From positions 2,612,501-2,676,500 of the forward strand of contig NZ_RCCC01000001.1 in the NCBI RefSeq assembly GCF_003663825.1: a stretch of 64,000 nucleotides of DNA. The letters run 5' to 3'. Position numbers and translations under genes: made by a program. This document shows positions 17,121 through 25,407 of this stretch, piece after piece. The DNA is from Acidovorax sp. 106 (GTDB lineage Bacteria > Pseudomonadota > Gammaproteobacteria > Burkholderiales > Burkholderiaceae_C). Positions within the stretch are counted from its first letter, which is position 1. Each line of letters begins with the position of its first letter. Below the pieces are notes generated by a model, which was not told the DNA's origin, did not search any database, and worked only from the letters and a program-made list of their open reading frames with translations.

Positions 17121-20100
17121 TCAGGCTTGGGGCGGCGCCACGCGGTAGGCTGCGGCGTACAGGGCGGGTATCAGCCCCAGGGTGATCAGCGTGCCCAGCG
17201 CCAGGCCGCCCATCATCACAACGGCCAGGCTGGTCCACACTGCGCCGCCAAACAGCCACAGCGGCACCAGGCCCAGGATGCAGACCATCTTGGTCATGAC
17301 GATGGGGCGCAGGCGCTTGGCGGCGGCGTCTTCGATGGCCTCGGCAGCGGGCATGCCACTGCGGCGGGCTTCTTCAATGGCGTCCAGCAGCAGCACCGCG
17401 TTGTTGACGATGATCCCGGCCAGGGCCAGCAGGCCCAGCGTGCCCACAAAGGTCAGTGTGGTGCCGCTGACGGTGAGTGCCAGCGCAGCGCCAATCGACA
17501 CGAACGGAATGCTGGCCAGCACGATGAGGCTTTTGCGCACGCTCTCGAACTGCCATACGAACAGCAGGAACATGGCCACCACGCACACGGGAAGCAGCTG
17601 TGCGATGGCGCCGTTGGCGCTGGCGCTTTCCTCGATCTCGCCGCCCAGTTCCACGCGTACCGTGCCTTGCGCCTGCAGCGACTGCAGGGTGGCTTGCACG
17701 CTGTCAGCCACGCCTTGTGCCGTGTACTGAGGGTGCTTGGCCGTCACGGTAATGGCGCGCTCTTGGTTGTAGCGCTGGATGACCGAGGGCTGGGGCGACA
17801 GCTGCACGGTGGCCACCTGCCCCAGCGGTACGCTGCCGCTGCCATTGGCCTTTTGGATGGGCAGTGCGGGCAGCTGCTCAATGCGGGTGCGCAGCATGGC
17901 ATCGCCTCGCAGCACCACGGGCAGCACGGTGTCGCCTTCGCGGAACTGGGAGATGGTGACGCCCGTGAGCAGCTGCTCCAGGCTGCGGGCAATGTCGCTG
18001 CTGCTCACGCCTGCGGCGTGGGCCTTGACCTGATCCACGTGCACGTCCAGCTGCTGGATCAGGCGTTCGGCGTCGTTGTGCACTTCGCCCATGCCCGGCA
18101 CGGCACGCAGTGCGGCCTCCAGGGCTTGCGCTGCCTGCTGGTGGATTGCGGTATCGCTGGCCGTGATGCGAAAGACGGCGGTGCCCGCATCGGAAGATCC
18201 CATCGAGAAACGCTTGGGCTCAAAGCGCACGTTGGGGAAGCGCTGGCCCAGTCCGGTGCGCAGTCGGTCCATGGCTGCGGCGTGGGTGGCGCCTGGGGCC
18301 AGCGTGAGCACTGCGTAGGCGCGATGGGCGGCGGGTGTGGGCGGGTTCAGCGCCAAGATGAAGCGTGGGCCGCCATCGCCCATGTACACAGCAGCGCTGG
18401 CCAGCTCTGGAAAGGCCTCTTTGTCCGCCAGTGCGCGACTGATGGCACTGGTGGTGTCCAGTGTCTGGCGGGTGCTGGCGTCGGGCGACAGCTCGATCGC
18501 CATTTGCAACTGGCGGCGTTCGGACGCCGGCATCAGCTCGGACGGCACGTGGGCTAACAACCAGCCCGCGCCGACCAGCAAGGCCACCATGGTGCCGACG
18601 TACAGTGCCTTGTGGGCCAGCACCCAGCGCACCTTGCCACGGTACCAGGTAGTCAGCGACTCTACCGCGCGGGCCGTGCGGCTGAGTTCAGCGTGGTGGT
18701 GTGCAAAGCGCTGGCACAGCAGGGGTGTGACGGTGACGGCCAGCACCAGCGACAGCAGCAGCGCAATCGCCATCACGATGCCCATGCTGCGCAGGTATTC
18801 GCCTGTTTCTGTGCGCGACAGCACCAGCGGCATGAAAGTCAGGATGATCGCCAGCGAAGACACCAGCAGGGGCACCAGCATGGTTCGGCCGGCTTCTGCG
18901 GCGGCTTGTTCGCGCGGCTCGCCCAGCGCCAGTCGGCGCTCCATGTCTTCGGCCACCACGATGGCGTTGTCCACAAACAGGCCCAGGGCGATGATGATGG
19001 CGCCCACCGAGATGATGTGCAGGTCAATGCCCAGCAGCTTCATGATGGCCATGGTGCCCAGCACGGTGGTGGGCACGATGGCGCCCACGATGAGGCCCGT
19101 GCGCACGCCAAGAAACAGCACCACCACACCCATCACGATGAGTGTGGTTTCCAGGAACACCTGCCCTACCTGCTTGAGCTGCTTGGTCACGATCTGGGCC
19201 TGGTCGGTAATGGGAACCAGGGCCATGCCAGCTGGCAAGCGGGCCTCCAGTTGCTCGACCTGCGTGCGCAGGCGTTGCGCGAAGCTCACCACGTTCAGGC
19301 CGGGGTCCATGGACACGGCGATCACAGCAGCTGGCGTGCCGTCCACAAAGGCACCCGTCAGCGGCGGGTCTTGCGGGGTGCGTTCGATGCGGGCGATCTG
19401 CCCGAGCAACACGGTTCCGCCGCCTGGCAGGGCGATGGGCGTAGTGCCCAGTTGCGCGGGGGTTTCCGCATCCCCACTCACGTTCAGCGCGATCTCGGCG
19501 CCGCCGATGTCCACAAAGCCAGCGGCTGCAATCACATTGCGTGCCGCAACGGCGCGCTCCACTGCATTGGGACTCAGGCCCTTGGCGGCGAGGGCCGGAA
19601 TATCGAGAACGATCTGGATCTGCTCATCGCGCACCCCGTGCAGAGACACGCGCTCCACGCCAGGCACCTTGAGCAGGTCGTCGCGCATCTTGCGGGCATA
19701 CGCGCGCAACTCGCCTGCCTGGTAGTCGGGGCCCGTTAGGCCCAGGGTGAGCACTGCCACGCGGCCAAACTCATCGTCCACCAGCGGGCCCAGTGTGCCT
19801 GCGGGCAGTTGGGGCTGCAGTTGGTTCATGCGCGTGCGCAGGCGCTGCCATATATCGGGCAGTCGGTCGGGGGAGACAGCCGCATCCAGCTCCACATAGG
19901 TGAAAGCGAAACCCGGACGCACGGTGGTCTTGACGCGCTTGACCTCTGGCAAACCAAGGACCGCCTCTTCCGTGGGACGGGCAACCAACTGCTCTACGCG
20001 GTCTACGCTGGCGCCGGGCACCATGCTGAGCACCGTGGCGGTGCGGATAGTGACCGGAGGCTCTTCGGTGGAGGGGAAGTCCAACGCCAGCCACAAACCT

Positions 20101-20174
20101 ACCAGCACCAGTGCCAGCATGGTCAACAACGTGAAGCGGGGGCGCGCGAGCGCGCGTGCAGAAAGGCCGCTCAT
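17121..20174 (-). CDS. RND family efflux transporter, inner-membrane permease
   Basis: This is a proton-driven inner-membrane pump of 1017 residues. It shows the usual RND plan of two repeats, each with a first membrane helix, a large periplasmic loop and five further helices. TM4 carries GLFVDNAIVVAEDMERR, placing a single conserved Asp in the proton relay region. This resembles the AcrB/CzcA-like group without the canonical Asp pair. Periplasmic porter segments include PGASVDRVEQLVARPTE and TVRPGFAFTYVELD. Its start overlaps the adaptor stop by four bases. The drug or metal substrate cannot be predicted with confidence; no metal-binding cluster was seen. Confidence 0.92.
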   Translation of the reverse strand: MSGLSARALARPRFTLLTMLALVLVGLWLALDFPSTEEPPVTIRTATVLSMVPGASVDRVEQLVARPTEEAVLGLPEVKRVKTTVRPGFAFTYVELDAAVSPDRLPDIWQRLRTRMNQLQPQLPAGTLGPLVDDEFGRVAVLTLGLTGPDYQAGELRAYARKMRDDLLKVPGVERVSLHGVRDEQIQIVLDIPALAAKGLSPNAVERAVAARNVIAAAGFVDIGGAEIALNVSGDAETPAQLGTTPIALPGGGTVLLGQIARIERTPQDPPLTGAFVDGTPAAVIAVSMDPGLNVVSFAQRLRTQVEQLEARLPAGMALVPITDQAQIVTKQLKQVGQVFLETTLIVMGVVVLFLGVRTGLIVGAIVPTTVLGTMAIMKLLGIDLHIISVGAIIIALGLFVDNAIVVAEDMERRLALGEPREQAAAEAGRTMLVPLLVSSLAIILTFMPLVLSRTETGEYLRSMGIVMAIALLLSLVLAVTVTPLLCQRFAHHHAELSRTARAVESLTTWYRGKVRWVLAHKALYVGTMVALLVGAGWLLAHVPSELMPASERRQLQMAIELSPDASTRQTLDTTSAISRALADKEAFPELASAAVYMGDGGPRFILALNPPTPAAHRAYAVLTLAPGATHAAAMDRLRTGLGQRFPNVRFEPKRFSMGSSDAGTAVFRITASDTAIHQQAAQALEAALRAVPGMGEVHNDAERLIQQLDVHVDQVKAHAAGVSSSDIARSLEQLLTGVTISQFREGDTVLPVVLRGDAMLRTRIEQLPALPIQKANGSGSVPLGQVATVQLSPQPSVIQRYNQERAITVTAKHPQYTAQGVADSVQATLQSLQAQGTVRVELGGEIEESASANGAIAQLLPVCVVAMFLLFVWQFESVRKSLIVLASIPFVSIGAALALTVSGTTLTFVGTLGLLALAGIIVNNAVLLLDAIEEARRSGMPAAEAIEDAAAKRLRPIVMTKMVCILGLVPLWLFGGAVWTSLAVVMMGGLALGTLITLGLIPALYAAAYRVAPPQA

Positions 20175-21295
20175 GGCTGTCCCCCAGGATAGGCCACTGG
20201 CTGGATCGTCGCCCCAGGGGTGATGCTGGAGGCGCCTGCAATCACCACCTGGTCACCCCGCACCAGGCCACGGGTGATGTGAATCCAGTCGCCCTGGGGG
20301 GCGCCGATCTGCACCTCTACTTTTTCAGTGGTCTTGCCGTCGGGCCGCAACCGCAGCACGTGGCCTTGGTTCGCCTGCGCACCGGGAACCACGGCGCGCA
20401 AAGGCACCTGCAGTTCTGTCGTGCGCAGTCCGTGGGTGCCAGGCATGCGCTCGATGGAGACCGTCCAGGTGGACCCCACGGGAGCGCTGGACGGCACGGC
20501 CAGCGTGGCCCGTACCAATCCCCCGGCTTCCTGTCGGCTGCCAACGCGCAGTACGCGGCTGGGCGTAGTCTGGGGGCTCGCGCCGTCCTTGTGCAGGGTG
20601 ATGGCTTGGCCAGGCTGCAAGGGCAGCGAAGCGGGCACGGAAACCATCAGCTCCCGGCCTGCACCGTCCACCGTCAACACTGGCGCGCCCGGGCCTGCTG
20701 TTTGGCCGGGCTCAATAAGGCGTGTGCCGATCACGCCGTCCATGGGGGCACGCAGTTCGGCGTGCTCCAGGGACCACTGTGCGGTGGCTTGCTGGGCTTG
20801 TGCGGAACGCAGTGTGGCCTCGGCCGTGGTCAGCTCGGCTTGCGCAGTGCTCCACTCGCCAGCGCCGATGGCGCCTGCCTGTTGGGCCTGCCGGATGCGC
20901 TCGATGCGCTGGCGAACTTCCGTGGCCTGCGCCTGGGCGCGGGCCACATCGCCCTGTGCGGCTGTCATTTGGGCTTGTAGCGGCTGGGTGTCCAGGCGCG
21001 CCAGCAGTTGCCCACGCTTGACGGCATCTCCGGGTTCCACCAGCACGCTTAGGACGCGGCCATTCACGGCGAAGGCAAGTTCGGCGCGCTGCGCAGCACG
21101 CACTTCGCCTACAAAAGCCATGGCAGGCGTTGCACCTTCGCGCACAGGGGCGACCAGTGCGGGGCGGACCACTTCGGCCACGACGGGGGTGGGGGGCTGG
21201 GTGCAGCCGACGAGTGCGCAGGAGGCGGCAAGGGCAAGCCATAGGGCCTGCCTGGGAGCGTAAGGGTGGGCGAGGGAGAACACGGTGTACCTCAT
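20171..21295 (-). CDS. RND efflux periplasmic adaptor (membrane fusion protein)
   Basis: This is the periplasmic adaptor linking pump and channel, 374 residues, lipoprotein type with a lipobox LVGC (Cys31). The order of domains is a first lipoyl half (AELAFAVNGRVLSVLVEPGD), an alpha-hairpin (LLARLDTQPLQAQMTAAQGD through QAQQATAQWSLEHAE), a second lipoyl half (LRAPMDGVIGTRLIEPGQ) and beta-barrel regions. ATG at 21295 is chosen because it gives a standard signal sequence; an upstream in-frame extension does not. It is the first gene of the adaptor-pump-channel-oxidoreductase operon, divergent from the AraC-type gene. Confidence 0.9.
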   Translation of the reverse strand: MRYTVFSLAHPYAPRQALWLALAASCALVGCTQPPTPVVAEVVRPALVAPVREGATPAMAFVGEVRAAQRAELAFAVNGRVLSVLVEPGDAVKRGQLLARLDTQPLQAQMTAAQGDVARAQAQATEVRQRIERIRQAQQAGAIGAGEWSTAQAELTTAEATLRSAQAQQATAQWSLEHAELRAPMDGVIGTRLIEPGQTAGPGAPVLTVDGAGRELMVSVPASLPLQPGQAITLHKDGASPQTTPSRVLRVGSRQEAGGLVRATLAVPSSAPVGSTWTVSIERMPGTHGLRTTELQVPLRAVVPGAQANQGHVLRLRPDGKTTEKVEVQIGAPQGDWIHITRGLVRGDQVVIAGASSITPGATIQPVAYPGGQP

Positions 21296-21703
21296 GAAAG
21301 CCTTTGGTGGGATTGAGGCAGCTACTGCGGGTGCAGTGGCTGAAAGACGATGGAGGCAATGTAGGTTCGCCGCCCGCAGACCACGGAGGCAGGTCAGGAC
21401 AAGATAGGGACAAATTCGGTCAAAAATGCCGGGTGTCAGGACATGGCCAGGTTTAGGGCAGCGCGTTGCCTTTTGCTGCGGCACATGCTTGGGGGTGCGA
21501 GACTATTTGGGTCAGTTGAGGGGCTGAATCGGCCAGTCTTGAGGGCGGATGTTTGGTGCTGGATACCTTGGTTTTTACTTTTTCCTAATGAGATCAATGA
21601 GTTGGGTGTCTTTGGTGTCTGGGAGAATGGGTTCGAGTGAGGTGACTGTGGGGACCTTTCAGGTCATGATTGGCAGATCCCTCTCTCGACCCAGCTGCGC
21701 GCC
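21296..21703. promoter_or_regulatory. Intergenic control region between the RND operon and the AraC-type gene
   Basis: About 400 bases without a gene. The 9-base motif GTCAGGACA occurs twice in direct orientation at 21393-21401 and 21435-21443, spaced 42 bases (four helical turns), which would suit an AraC-type activator. No clear terminator or structured RNA was recognised. Confidence 0.4.
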
Positions 21704-22780
21704 ATGTCACCGACCTCTTCCATCCCCGTACCACCGATTTCTTTGGTCGATGCACATGCGGTGGCCGATATCGTTCCCTACATGGCCCGATCTCTGCTCG
21801 GTCTGATGGAGGACCGTGGGCTGTCGCTAGAGCGTCTTTGTCGGGGGCTGGGCTTCACGCACACAGACCTGCTTGACCGCCACCTGCTGCTGTCGCACCA
21901 GCAGGTGCGCAGCCTTGTTTTGCGAGCGCAGTTGCTGACGCGTGACCCTGCGCTGGGCATTGCCAGTGGCGCACGGCAAACCCCCGTGTCGTGGGGGCTG
22001 ATGGGGCTGGCCATGCTGACCTGCGAAACCTTTGGTGAGGCCATCGAATATGGCCTGAGCCAGCAGGGCGCTGGAGGTGCCATGTTGCACAACGCCTTCG
22101 AAGTGCGTGGCCGTGAAGCCCATCTGGAGGTGTTGCCACGTTTGTTCGATCTGGAGATCGAGGGCTTTTTGGTCGAGGAGAACTTCGCCAGCGCCGTGGC
22201 GATTGGCCGCTGTCTGGTGGGCAGCGAGTTTGCGCCGCTGCGCGTGGATCTCGCCTTCGCCCGGCCTGCTTATGAGGAGATGTATCGGCGCTATTTTCGC
22301 TGTCCGATCCGTTTTGACGCGGGGGTCAATCGGTTGACGATCGACTCCCACTGGCTGGGCGCGCGTTTGCCGGGCTATGACCGCATCACTTGCGGGCTGG
22401 TTCGCGCCCAGCTCAACACCCTGCTGCAAAAGCCGGTAGGCCGCCACGACTTGGTTGAGTCACTGGCCAACAGGTTGCGCTTGGGGGTGGACGAGCGTGC
22501 ACGCCAGACCGATCTGGCGCAGATGGTCAATGTCAGCGAGCGGACGCTGCGGCGGCGCTTGGAGTCACAGTCCGTCAGCTACCGCGCGCTGCGCGACGAG
22601 ACGCGTTTTGAGCGTGCACGGGACCTGTTGGTCCATACGACCTTGACCATGGCCCAGGTGGCGGACGCTGTGGGCTATTCAGATGCACGCGCATTTCGGC
22701 GTGCATTCAAGCGATGGTCTGGGCAGCTGCCTGCACAGTACCGCGCTGCTTTGCACGCGGCGCGGCCCACAGGCTTGTAG
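21704..22780 (+). CDS. AraC family transcriptional regulator
   Basis: This regulator of 358 residues has an N-terminal arabinose-binding-protein-type sensor domain (about residues 25-215; GLMGLAMLTCETFGEAIEYG) and a C-terminal double helix-turn-helix (about 250-350; TDLAQMVNVSERTLRRRLES and MAQVADAVGYSDARAFRRAF). The layout matches the OruR/ArgR-like group of AraC regulators. It is divergent from the RND efflux operon and is its probable regulator. No strong ribosome site precedes the ATG. Its stop is 13 bases from the convergent sensor-kinase stop. Confidence 0.9.
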   Translation: MSPTSSIPVPPISLVDAHAVADIVPYMARSLLGLMEDRGLSLERLCRGLGFTHTDLLDRHLLLSHQQVRSLVLRAQLLTRDPALGIASGARQTPVSWGLMGLAMLTCETFGEAIEYGLSQQGAGGAMLHNAFEVRGREAHLEVLPRLFDLEIEGFLVEENFASAVAIGRCLVGSEFAPLRVDLAFARPAYEEMYRRYFRCPIRFDAGVNRLTIDSHWLGARLPGYDRITCGLVRAQLNTLLQKPVGRHDLVESLANRLRLGVDERARQTDLAQMVNVSERTLRRRLESQSVSYRALRDETRFERARDLLVHTTLTMAQVADAVGYSDARAFRRAFKRWSGQLPAQYRAALHAARPTGL

Positions 22781-22793
22781 CGCCAAAGTTCAT

Positions 22794-24212
22794 CTACGGT
22801 CTTTGGGCGGGTGGCAGGCTCTCTGCCAGCGGCAGTAGCATCCCCACGCGCAGCCCGCGCTCACGTGCGGTTTCTGCCAGGGTTTCGCCGCCGTGCCGTA
22901 ACGCAATCTCTTCCACGATGGACAAGCCCAGGCCGCAGCCCCCAGGCTTGTCTGAGCCGCGCCAGAAGCGGGCGAATAGGTCGCCCATGTGCGCCTCGGG
23001 AACACCCGGCCCATCGTCCTCCACCACCAGCGCGGCCATGCCCGGCGCGGTGATGTACACCCGCACCGTGACGGTGGCGCCGCGCCCGGCGTAGTGCAGG
23101 GCGTTGTCGATCAGGTTGTTCAGCGCTTCGCGCAGCAGCAAGGGGTGGCCCTGCACGCTCAGGTGCTCCTCGCCTTCGTAGCCCAGGTCAATGCCCGCCG
23201 CCAGGGCCTTGGCGGTCCAGTCGCGGGCCACTTCGCAGGCCAGTTGGGGCAGGTTCAGGGGCTCCATGGCCACGCTGCTTTCAGAGCGGGCCAGCTGCAG
23301 CAGCTGGTGTACCAGGTGGGCGCTGCGCTCCGCCGCCGACAGCACCTTCTGCAGGCGCTCGCGCACTTCGCTCTCGTGGCTTTCATGCAGGGCCAGCTCG
23401 GTCTGGCCGATGAGGCCTGCGAGCGGCGTGCGCAGCTGGTGCGCGGCATCGTTCAAAAAACGCTTTTCCTTTTGCTGGCCGCGCGCCACGGCTTCGAGCA
23501 GGCCGTTGATGGTGCTGGCCAGCGAATAGACCTCTTGCGGGGCCGATGTCAGCTCGATCGGCGGCAAGGGATTAGCCGGGTTGTGGTTGCGCTTGCCCGC
23601 GCGTTCGATCTGCGCCTCCAGCCGCTTGAGGGGCTGCAGCCCGCGCAGCACCCCGGCATACACCAGCGCGCTCAGCACCAGGCCCATCATGCCCATGGGC
23701 AGCAGCAATTGCTCCAGCAGCTCTTGCGCGATGCGCTCGCGCACCGTCAGGCTCTGCGCCACCTGCACGCGCAGGCTTTGGCGCGTGGGGCCTGTGCCGT
23801 AGTTCACGTCCAGCAGGGCCACGCGCACCGGGCGATCGTCCACCCGGGCGTGGTAGAGAAACGGTTCGTCCACCACCACGTTCACCGGCGGTGGCGGAGG
23901 CAGCTGCGCGTTGCCCAGCAAAAATCGCCCGGGCGGGGACGACACCATGTAGGTGATGCGGTCGGCCGGGTCTTGCTCCAGGATGTCCTGCGCGGCTTTC
24001 GGAAAATCCACCAGCAGCCCATCTCCAATGGGTTTGATCTGCCGCGCCAGGGCACGCACCGACTGCGTCAGCGTCTGGTCAATGCCCTTCTCCCCGTTCT
24101 GCAGCGCAATGCGCCACGCCAAAAAACCGCCCGACAACCACAGCACCAACTGCGGCAGCAGCAGCCACAGCAGCAGCTTGCGTTGAAGTGAAACACCGGG
24201 GACTTGGCGCAT
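22794..24212 (-). CDS. Two-component sensor histidine kinase, TctE-like
   Basis: This is a membrane sensor kinase of 472 residues. TM1 is near residues 9-31 (LLLWLLLPQLVLWLSGGFLA), followed by a periplasmic 2CSK-type sensor domain to about 175, TM2 (MMGLVLSALVYAGVL), a HAMP-like linker, the phospho-acceptor AAHQLRTPLAG near 258, the N box EALNNLIDNALHYAGRG near 365, then VVEDDGPGVP and GGCGLGLSIVEEIALRHGG. The sensor and kinase arrangement matches TctE, known for tricarboxylate sensing. It lies downstream of the response-regulator gene across a 310-base repeat-rich gap, and the pair sits next to a sugar importer, so the signal could differ. Confidence 0.9.
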   Translation of the reverse strand: MRQVPGVSLQRKLLLWLLLPQLVLWLSGGFLAWRIALQNGEKGIDQTLTQSVRALARQIKPIGDGLLVDFPKAAQDILEQDPADRITYMVSSPPGRFLLGNAQLPPPPPVNVVVDEPFLYHARVDDRPVRVALLDVNYGTGPTRQSLRVQVAQSLTVRERIAQELLEQLLLPMGMMGLVLSALVYAGVLRGLQPLKRLEAQIERAGKRNHNPANPLPPIELTSAPQEVYSLASTINGLLEAVARGQQKEKRFLNDAAHQLRTPLAGLIGQTELALHESHESEVRERLQKVLSAAERSAHLVHQLLQLARSESSVAMEPLNLPQLACEVARDWTAKALAAGIDLGYEGEEHLSVQGHPLLLREALNNLIDNALHYAGRGATVTVRVYITAPGMAALVVEDDGPGVPEAHMGDLFARFWRGSDKPGGCGLGLSIVEEIALRHGGETLAETARERGLRVGMLLPLAESLPPAQRP

Positions 24213-24307
24213 GAATTACCAATACAAGTTTGTCTGATGGAAGACTTGCCGCAGATGGAGCATTCGCCCTGCGCGTGTCGCAGGGCTGTTTGCAAAAACG
24301 CGCCCCG

Positions 24308-24333
24308 GCTTCGACAGGCTCAGCCCGAACGGG
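24308..24333 (+). repeat. REP-like GCTTCGACAGGCTCAGCCC repeat, copy 3
   Basis: GCTTCGACAGGCTCAGCCC followed by GAACGGG, in the spacer between the kinase and response-regulator genes. It is nearly identical to the copy at 9953. Confidence 0.8.
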
Positions 24334-24424
24334 TGGGGGCAATCTGGGGGGATGCAGCCAGTCAAGTGAGTTTGCGGTGCAGCCTGTGAAACTGGCGCGG
24401 CTCCTGTGGGGGATGCCGAGCAAG

Positions 24425-24514
24425 GGCCGCCCCGCAGCGAGGGCATCGTCCCCCTGCCCGCGTCGCTAAGCGACGCGAGAGCGGGGGGAAGGCGCGCAGC
24501 GCCTCAGGGGGGCC
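24425..24514. repeat. GC-rich intergenic repeat with hairpin, copy 2
   Basis: The block contains perfect arms GCGTCGCT (24460-24467) and AGCGACGC (24469-24476), extended by C-run and G-run flanks, then GCGCAGCGCCTCAGGGG. In reverse complement it shares GCGCCTTCCCCCC with 305-360. It follows the response-regulator stop and may act as a transcription-attenuating hairpin before the kinase gene. Confidence 0.55.
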
Positions 24515-24522
24515 ACTCAGCT

Positions 24523-25239
24523 TCACGGTTTATTCAGCATGTACCCCAACCCCCGAATATTGCGGATGTTGAGGCTGGATGGGTCGAGCTTTTTGCGCAG
24601 GCGGTGCACGTACACCTCCAGCGCATTGGAGTTGAGCGGAGCGGTTGTTTGCCCGGGTTCGGGCGGGCTGGCGCGCCACACGGCGAGCACGTCTTCGCGG
24701 GTCACCACTTCGCCGCAGCGGTGCACCAGCAGCTCCAGCAGCTCCCATTCGCGCTGGGTCAGCTCCAGCGCCACACCGTCGAGCGCGGCCATGCGGCTGT
24801 TGTGGTCCAGGTGCAGGCTGCCGATGGTGGTGCTGGGGCCGCCCTGGGCATTGCTCGCCTGGGTGAAGGCGGGCTGGCGTGCGCGGCGCAACATGGCTTG
24901 CAGGCGGGCTTGCAGCTCCTGCATGTTGAAGGGCTTGGTGAGGTAGTCGTCGGCCCCGGCGTTGAGGCCGCGCACGCGGTCGTCCACCCCGTCGCGCGCG
25001 GTGAGGATGAGCACGGGCAGCCCCTCGATGTGGGTGCGTGCCCAGGTGAGCAAGTCCAGCCCGTCGGCGTCGGGCAGGCCCAGGTCTAGGATGATTCCAT
25101 CCACCGCCTGCTCCTGCAAAACCGCTGTGCCTTGCGCCACGCTGGTCGCTGTACAGACGCTGTAATTAAGTTGCTTGAGTTGTCCGCTCAGCGCGTCCAG
25201 CAGCAGGGCGTCGTCTTCGACGATCAGTATCGTGGCCAT
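24523..25239 (-). CDS. OmpR/PhoB family response regulator, TctD-like
   Basis: This DNA-binding response regulator of about 238 residues has a receiver domain with acidic pocket ILIVEDDALLL, phospho-acceptor Asp52 in IILDLGLPDADG, TAR near 80 and Lys in DDYLTKPFNM near 102. The winged-helix output domain is at about 140-232 (LELTQREWELLELLVHRCGEVVTREDV and LEVYVHRLRKKL). ATG at 25239 is chosen as the family-like start (MATILIVEDD); the frame allows an ATG at 25251. It is divergent from the sugar-binding protein gene, and direct repeats typical of such regulators lie in that intergenic region. Confidence 0.9.
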   Translation of the reverse strand: MATILIVEDDALLLDALSGQLKQLNYSVCTATSVAQGTAVLQEQAVDGIILDLGLPDADGLDLLTWARTHIEGLPVLILTARDGVDDRVRGLNAGADDYLTKPFNMQELQARLQAMLRRARQPAFTQASNAQGGPSTTIGSLHLDHNSRMAALDGVALELTQREWELLELLVHRCGEVVTREDVLAVWRASPPEPGQTTAPLNSNALEVYVHRLRKKLDPSSLNIRNIRGLGYMLNKP

Positions 25240-25273
25240 GGGTTTGAGCATAGCAAAGCCCTCGCGAGTGCTC

Positions 25274-25292
25274 GTGTGTCAGCTGTGTGTCA
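25274..25292. promoter_or_regulatory. Direct repeat GTGTGTCA, 11-bp spacing; candidate response-regulator site
   Basis: GTGTGTCA occurs at 25274-25281 and 25285-25292. OmpR-family regulators commonly bind tandem repeats one helical turn apart, and the regulator gene starts 35 bases away. Binding is inferred. Confidence 0.5.
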
Positions 25293-25295
25293 CAC

Positions 25296-25313
25296 CTCAG
25301 GGAAAGCCCTGAG
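25296..25313. promoter_or_regulatory. Perfect inverted repeat in the sugar-importer control region
   Basis: CTCAGGG (25296-25302), loop AAAG, CCCTGAG (25307-25313). It may be an operator or a small hairpin; its role is unknown. Confidence 0.4.
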
Positions 25314-25318
25314 AATTT

Positions 25319-25339
25319 CTTTAATTATTGTAATTAAAG
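25319..25339. promoter_or_regulatory. Perfect 9-3-9 palindrome with overlapping HexR-like box
   Basis: Arms CTTTAATTA (25319-25327) and TAATTAAAG (25331-25339) are perfect complements around TTG. The overlapping TGTAATTAAAGTACG at 25329-25343 matches the HexR-like pattern of the other sites with two mismatches. It lies 69-89 bases upstream of the sugar-binding-protein start, a suitable position for an operator. Confidence 0.6.
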
Positions 25340-25407
25340 TACGAGCTGCGCTGAACGCACCAGCCCGGTCGATCAGCCCAGATGCAAACAACGAGGAGAC
25401 AAGGGTT

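Noticed and set aside
17127..19739. Plus-strand ORFs of 375-476 codons
   Set aside because: They lie antisense to the RND pump gene in several frames and carry no domains.
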